Assembly: GCF_947495995.1 (NCBI RefSeq)
Contig: NZ_CANMAX010000002.1
Location: 186,001 to 250,000 of the forward strand
Direction: 5' to 3'
Source: an uncultured Tenacibaculum sp.
GTDB taxonomy: Bacteria > Bacteroidota > Bacteroidia > Flavobacteriales > Flavobacteriaceae
Length of the DNA stretch: 64,000 nt
Below are positions 61,130 to 64,000 of the stretch, one piece after another (position 1 is the stretch's first letter; every line of letters begins with the position of its first letter). Both the position numbers and the translations under genes were made by a program. Under the pieces are notes generated by a model. That model ran no database searches. It saw only the letters and a list, made by a program, of their open reading frames with translations, and had not been told where the DNA came from.

Positions 61130-63013
61130 TTATTTCTTCTTTTGAGAAGCTCTACGTTGTGCTTCTTGTTGTTCTTGAGCTTGTTTCATTGCAGCATCTA
61201 AACGCTCTCTAAACTTGCTCTTTTTAACTGGTTTCTTTTTATTTTCTTCAATTTGTGCATGAATCTTCTTCTCATCGATTACATAGTTCTTAATTACGAA
61301 CATAATAGCAATCGTTAATAAGTTAGAAACAAAGTAATATAAACTTAATCCACTTGCATAGTTATTAAAGAAGAATAACATCATGATAGGAGAGAAGTAG
61401 ATCATGTACTTCATCATTTTACTCATGTCTGGCATACCTTCTTGAGGTGGTGCTTGCATAGCAGATTGCTGACTTTGGTTCATTTTCATGTAGAAGAAAA
61501 TAGCAATAGAAGCTAAAATTGGGAACAAACTAATGTGGTCTCCGTAAAATGGAATTTTAAACGGAAGTTTAGCTACGATATCATAAGAAGATAAATCGTT
61601 TGCCCATAAGAAAGCCTTCTGACGGAAATCTATATTCGTTGGGAAAAACTTAAATAAAGCAAAGAATACAGGCATTTGTAATAGTGCTGGAATACAACCA
61701 GACATCATACTTACACCAGCTTTACGTTGTACAGCCATAGTTTCTTGTTGACGCTTCATTGCGTTTTCAGAACCAGGATATTTTTTGTTGATTTCTTCCA
61801 TTTCTGGACGAATAACTTTCATTTTAGCACTAGATAAGTAAGACTTATATAATACTGGAGATAAAATGATTCTAACAACAATTGTCATTAAAATAATGAT
61901 AAGACCATAGTTTCCTAAGAATCCTTTTAATACATTAAATACAGGATAGAAAATAGTTCTGTTTAAGAATCCGAAAATTCCCCAACCTAAATCAGAAATT
62001 TCATTTAAATCAGTTCCTTCATAAGTACTTAATAAATTATAATCTGTTGGTCCGTAATACCATTCCATATTATAATTTAATTCACCATTCTTTAATGCTA
62101 ATGGAGCTTTTAAGCTAAATGTTTTAGTGTAAACGCTATCTTGATCTTCACCTAAATAATCAACAGATTTTAATTTAGCATCGTTAAAAGGCGTATCAGT
62201 TAATAAAGCACTAGAGAAGAAATGTTGCTTATAAGCTACCCATTCTACATCGTTACCAACTTCATCATCTTTCATTTGAAGATATTCAACATCACCATCT
62301 TCTTTATAATAGTAATATGTGTACATATTTTCTGTACGCATACTTTTTTCTTTACGTAAAGATTTTAAGTTCCAATCTAAATTAATGTCTTGAGAACTAT
62401 TAATAACATTACTTAAACCTTGAGAACGAACAGCAAAACCAATTCTATAATCGTTTGGTTTAATTTCGTAACGATACTCTAAAAACTGACTGTCAGAAAC
62501 CTTAAGTTTCATAGAAAGTACTGTATTCTCTCCATTTTTAGTTTCTTTTGGCTCGAATAATAAATCTTGAGTATTTAAAGTGCGATTGTCTGTAGTACCA
62601 AAATTGATATTAAAGTTCGCATTCTTATCGTTAATAATGTGTAATGGTAAAGAGTCGTAAGTTTTAAAGTTCTTTACTAAGGCTTTTGTAATTTGTCCAC
62701 CTTTATTACTAATAGTTAACTGAATTACATCATTTTCAATTACAGTTTCACCATCTTTTCCATTAATTGCACTATGAGCAAAAGCTCCTAACTGATTTTT
62801 TAAAGCAATTTTTTGTAATGAATCATTAACTACAAGGTCTTTAGTATCAGCAGTATTAGTTACTGGATTTACTGTAGTAGTTTGTTCTGTTTGAGTAGTG
62901 TTAGATTTTTCAGCCTCAACATCGGACTTGTTGGTATTGAAGTACCATAAAAAGATACCACCTAATAATAACATTCCTATGAATGAGTTGAAATCAAATT
63001 TTTTTTCTTCCAT
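61130..63013 (-). CDS. yidC: Membrane protein insertase YidC
   Basis: This insertase places proteins in the inner membrane, alone or with SecYEG. The 627-residue protein has an N-terminal membrane helix (GMLLLGGIFLWYF), a large periplasmic domain (about 65-345), and the OxaA core with helices near 360-385, 440-460, 485-500, 530-550 and 560-585, including VRIILSPVLYKSYLSSAKMKVI and the YFSPIMMLFFFNNYASGLSLYY region. The C-terminus is Lys-rich, as usual for a ribosome-binding tail. It is a single gene. Confidence 0.95.
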   Translation of the reverse strand: MEEKKFDFNSFIGMLLLGGIFLWYFNTNKSDVEAEKSNTTQTEQTTTVNPVTNTADTKDLVVNDSLQKIALKNQLGAFAHSAINGKDGETVIENDVIQLTISNKGGQITKALVKNFKTYDSLPLHIINDKNANFNINFGTTDNRTLNTQDLLFEPKETKNGENTVLSMKLKVSDSQFLEYRYEIKPNDYRIGFAVRSQGLSNVINSSQDINLDWNLKSLRKEKSMRTENMYTYYYYKEDGDVEYLQMKDDEVGNDVEWVAYKQHFFSSALLTDTPFNDAKLKSVDYLGEDQDSVYTKTFSLKAPLALKNGELNYNMEWYYGPTDYNLLSTYEGTDLNEISDLGWGIFGFLNRTIFYPVFNVLKGFLGNYGLIIILMTIVVRIILSPVLYKSYLSSAKMKVIRPEMEEINKKYPGSENAMKRQQETMAVQRKAGVSMMSGCIPALLQMPVFFALFKFFPTNIDFRQKAFLWANDLSSYDIVAKLPFKIPFYGDHISLFPILASIAIFFYMKMNQSQQSAMQAPPQEGMPDMSKMMKYMIYFSPIMMLFFFNNYASGLSLYYFVSNLLTIAIMFVIKNYVIDEKKIHAQIEENKKKPVKKSKFRERLDAAMKQAQEQQEAQRRASQKKK

Positions 63014-63185
63014 CGATATACGTTAAATGTCAACTTGTCATTTTCTCAGAAAACTGACTGATAAAAACGCGACAAATGTAGCAAAACTACATCTTATTTC
63101 AGTTGTTTAGTTATAATTAATTTATGTCTTATATATAGCACAAACTATATTCCGTTTTTTAAATTTGTTATATAAAATTTATCTA

Positions 63186-63551
63186 ATGGGAAAAAAATAT
63201 ACAATTCAAAAGTCTCCATTTGTGGTTCCAACTACAGATGGTAAATTAATAGAAGAGCATTTTGGAAAGGCAACAGATGGAAATGATAAGGTAAGTGTTG
63301 CACACATGGTTGCACCTCCAGGTTGGAGTGAGCCTTTTCAAACACCAGAATTTGAGGAGTATACATATATAATAAAAGGAAAGAAACAATTTATTGTAAA
63401 TGGTGAAACCATAGTTTTAGAAATGGGACAATCGATAAAAATTGAAAAAAATGTAAGAGTTCAATATTCGAATCCTTTTGATGAACCTTGTGAGTATTTA
63501 GCGGTTTGTTTACCTGCTTTTTCTATTGAATTAGTAAATAGGGAAGAATAG
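63186..63551 (+). CDS. Cupin-domain protein
   Basis: From ATG 63186 (MGKKYTIQ) the protein has 121 residues and one cupin barrel: PPGWSEPFQTPEFEEYTYIIKGKKQFIV forms motif 1 (with fewer metal ligands than usual: Glu and Tyr, few His), and CEYLAVCLPAF lies in motif 2. An upstream TTG at 63165 adds seven residues of unlikely sequence. It may bind a small ligand or be an isomerase or sensor. The function is unknown. It is a single gene, convergent with the Cys-rich peptide. Confidence 0.75.
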   Translation: MGKKYTIQKSPFVVPTTDGKLIEEHFGKATDGNDKVSVAHMVAPPGWSEPFQTPEFEEYTYIIKGKKQFIVNGETIVLEMGQSIKIEKNVRVQYSNPFDEPCEYLAVCLPAFSIELVNREE

Positions 63552-63559
63552 AAAAAATA

Positions 63560-63587
63560 AAACGGTGAACAAAAAAGTTCACCGTTT
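63560..63587. terminator. Bidirectional terminator between cupin and Cys-rich peptide genes
   Basis: AAACGGTGAAC and GTTCACCGTTT form an 11-base perfect stem with a six-A loop. It lies nine bases after the cupin stop codon and before the peptide gene stop on the other strand. Confidence 0.75.
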
Positions 63588-63602
63588 GTTGTTTTATGAT
63601 TT

Positions 63603-63818
63603 TTAGAAACCATTAAATCTACATTCGTAAGTTCCAGGTATAGGATTATTGTCTAGACAAGGTCCGCATACAGTGTTAGGATTTGTACAAGAACGCTGAC
63701 AAGCTCTTAACGAATGATAATCGCAAGTAGAAGCTATTGGAACAGATCCAAATCCTCCTAAGATTTCTAATTGTTTTTTCTTGCTTAATTTTTTTCCGAT
63801 TTCGAATACTTTTTTCAT
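63603..63818 (-). CDS. Cys-rich peptide with double-glycine leader (putative natural-product precursor)
   Basis: The 71-residue peptide has a Lys-rich leader ending MKKVFEIGKKLSKKKQLEIL-G21-G22, like the GG-type leaders of Bacteroidota peptide precursors. The core (FGSVPIAS...) has six Cys at 32, 40, 44, 51, 54 and 66, with the segments RACQRSC and VCGPC. The number and spacing of Cys suggest three disulfides or thioether modification. The export would be by a peptidase-containing ABC transporter, which is not in the window. It could also be an antimicrobial or signalling peptide. Only the first gene is visible; neighbours lie beyond the right edge. Confidence 0.6.
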   Translation of the reverse strand: MKKVFEIGKKLSKKKQLEILGGFGSVPIASTCDYHSLRACQRSCTNPNTVCGPCLDNNPIPGTYECRFNGF

Positions 63819-64000
63819 TTTTATTTAGTTGAAAAATTAATATTCTGTGATGGTTTTAAGACATTCACAGCTTTACGTCTGATTCTTCGCGATAAGATCT
63901 CTTAAAACTAAAAATTTTAAGATTAAGAATTAAATATAGATTGTTAATATTTACGTAAAAACATTGTTTGTCAGTTAAATAAATTGAAAAAGATATACTC

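Noticed and set aside
1-64000. CRISPR arrays, insertion sequences, tRNA and rRNA genes
   Set aside because: I looked for direct-repeat arrays, transposase-like frames and tRNA-like cloverleaf segments and found none that I could support.

Overview
The window is a low-GC chromosome segment from a marine-type member of the Bacteroidota, most likely family Flavobacteriaceae; I cannot fix the genus. The evidence is a zeaxanthin-type carotenoid operon, an ArgF'-type arginine pathway, FecI/FecR sigma systems with STN-domain TonB receptors, many SCxx lipoproteins, 2TM/LytTR signalling genes, L21 with a C-terminal extension, and promoters of the Bacteroidota TTG...TAnnTTTG form. I see no rRNA, tRNA, insertion sequence or CRISPR array.

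Layout. 1-1236: the tail of an unknown gene and threonine aldolase. 1245-2864: an ECF sigma factor with a membrane protein and a small barrel protein. 2987-7408: a CarH/LitR-like B12-binding MerR regulator followed by crtI-crtB-crtZ-lycopene cyclase. 7405-9309: two secreted or lipid-anchored repeat proteins. 9431-19003 (minus): an almost complete arginine operon in the order GNAT-argG-argC-proC-argD-argF'-argB-argE-(secreted protein)-argH. It is preceded by a leader region with a 21-codon ORF, seven of whose last nine codons are arginine, and a second Arg-containing leader ORF. 19453-25881: two LytS/LytTR two-component pairs with five tandem 2TM-domain genes between them; both operons carry 21-bp-periodic direct repeats upstream that look like LytTR operators. 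25889-29294: hutI, hutG and an MFS transporter. 29615-31991: DUF3995, DinB-like, aldose epimerase-like and guanine deaminase genes. 32037-36374: a LodB-like flavoprotein and a 1061-residue fusion of a heme-catalase-like domain to a LodA/GoxA-type CTQ quinoprotein oxidase. 36757-43976: a vanadium haloperoxidase-type lipoprotein, STN TonB receptor, FecR anti-sigma, ECF sigma and di-heme cytochrome c peroxidase. Three of these transcription units share an identical bipartite promoter-like motif, which suggests one regulon. 44264-56471: DUF4476 protein, fumarase, small lipoproteins, a serine hydrolase, an outer-membrane receptor, an HMA protein, a DMT exporter and an M16 protease pair. 56729-63551: housekeeping genes (rplU, rpmA, Nudix, HD hydrolase, asd, trhO, yidC) and a cupin. 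63603-63818: a Cys-rich peptide with a double-glycine leader, probably the first gene of a peptide locus continuing beyond the window.

The most notable observations are the probable arginine attenuator, the shared ECF promoter motif linking the haloperoxidase, the peroxidase and the FecR/TonB genes, the catalase-quinoprotein fusion, the paired LytTR operators, and the Cys-rich GG-leader peptide. Functions are read from motifs and context only; no database search was possible.
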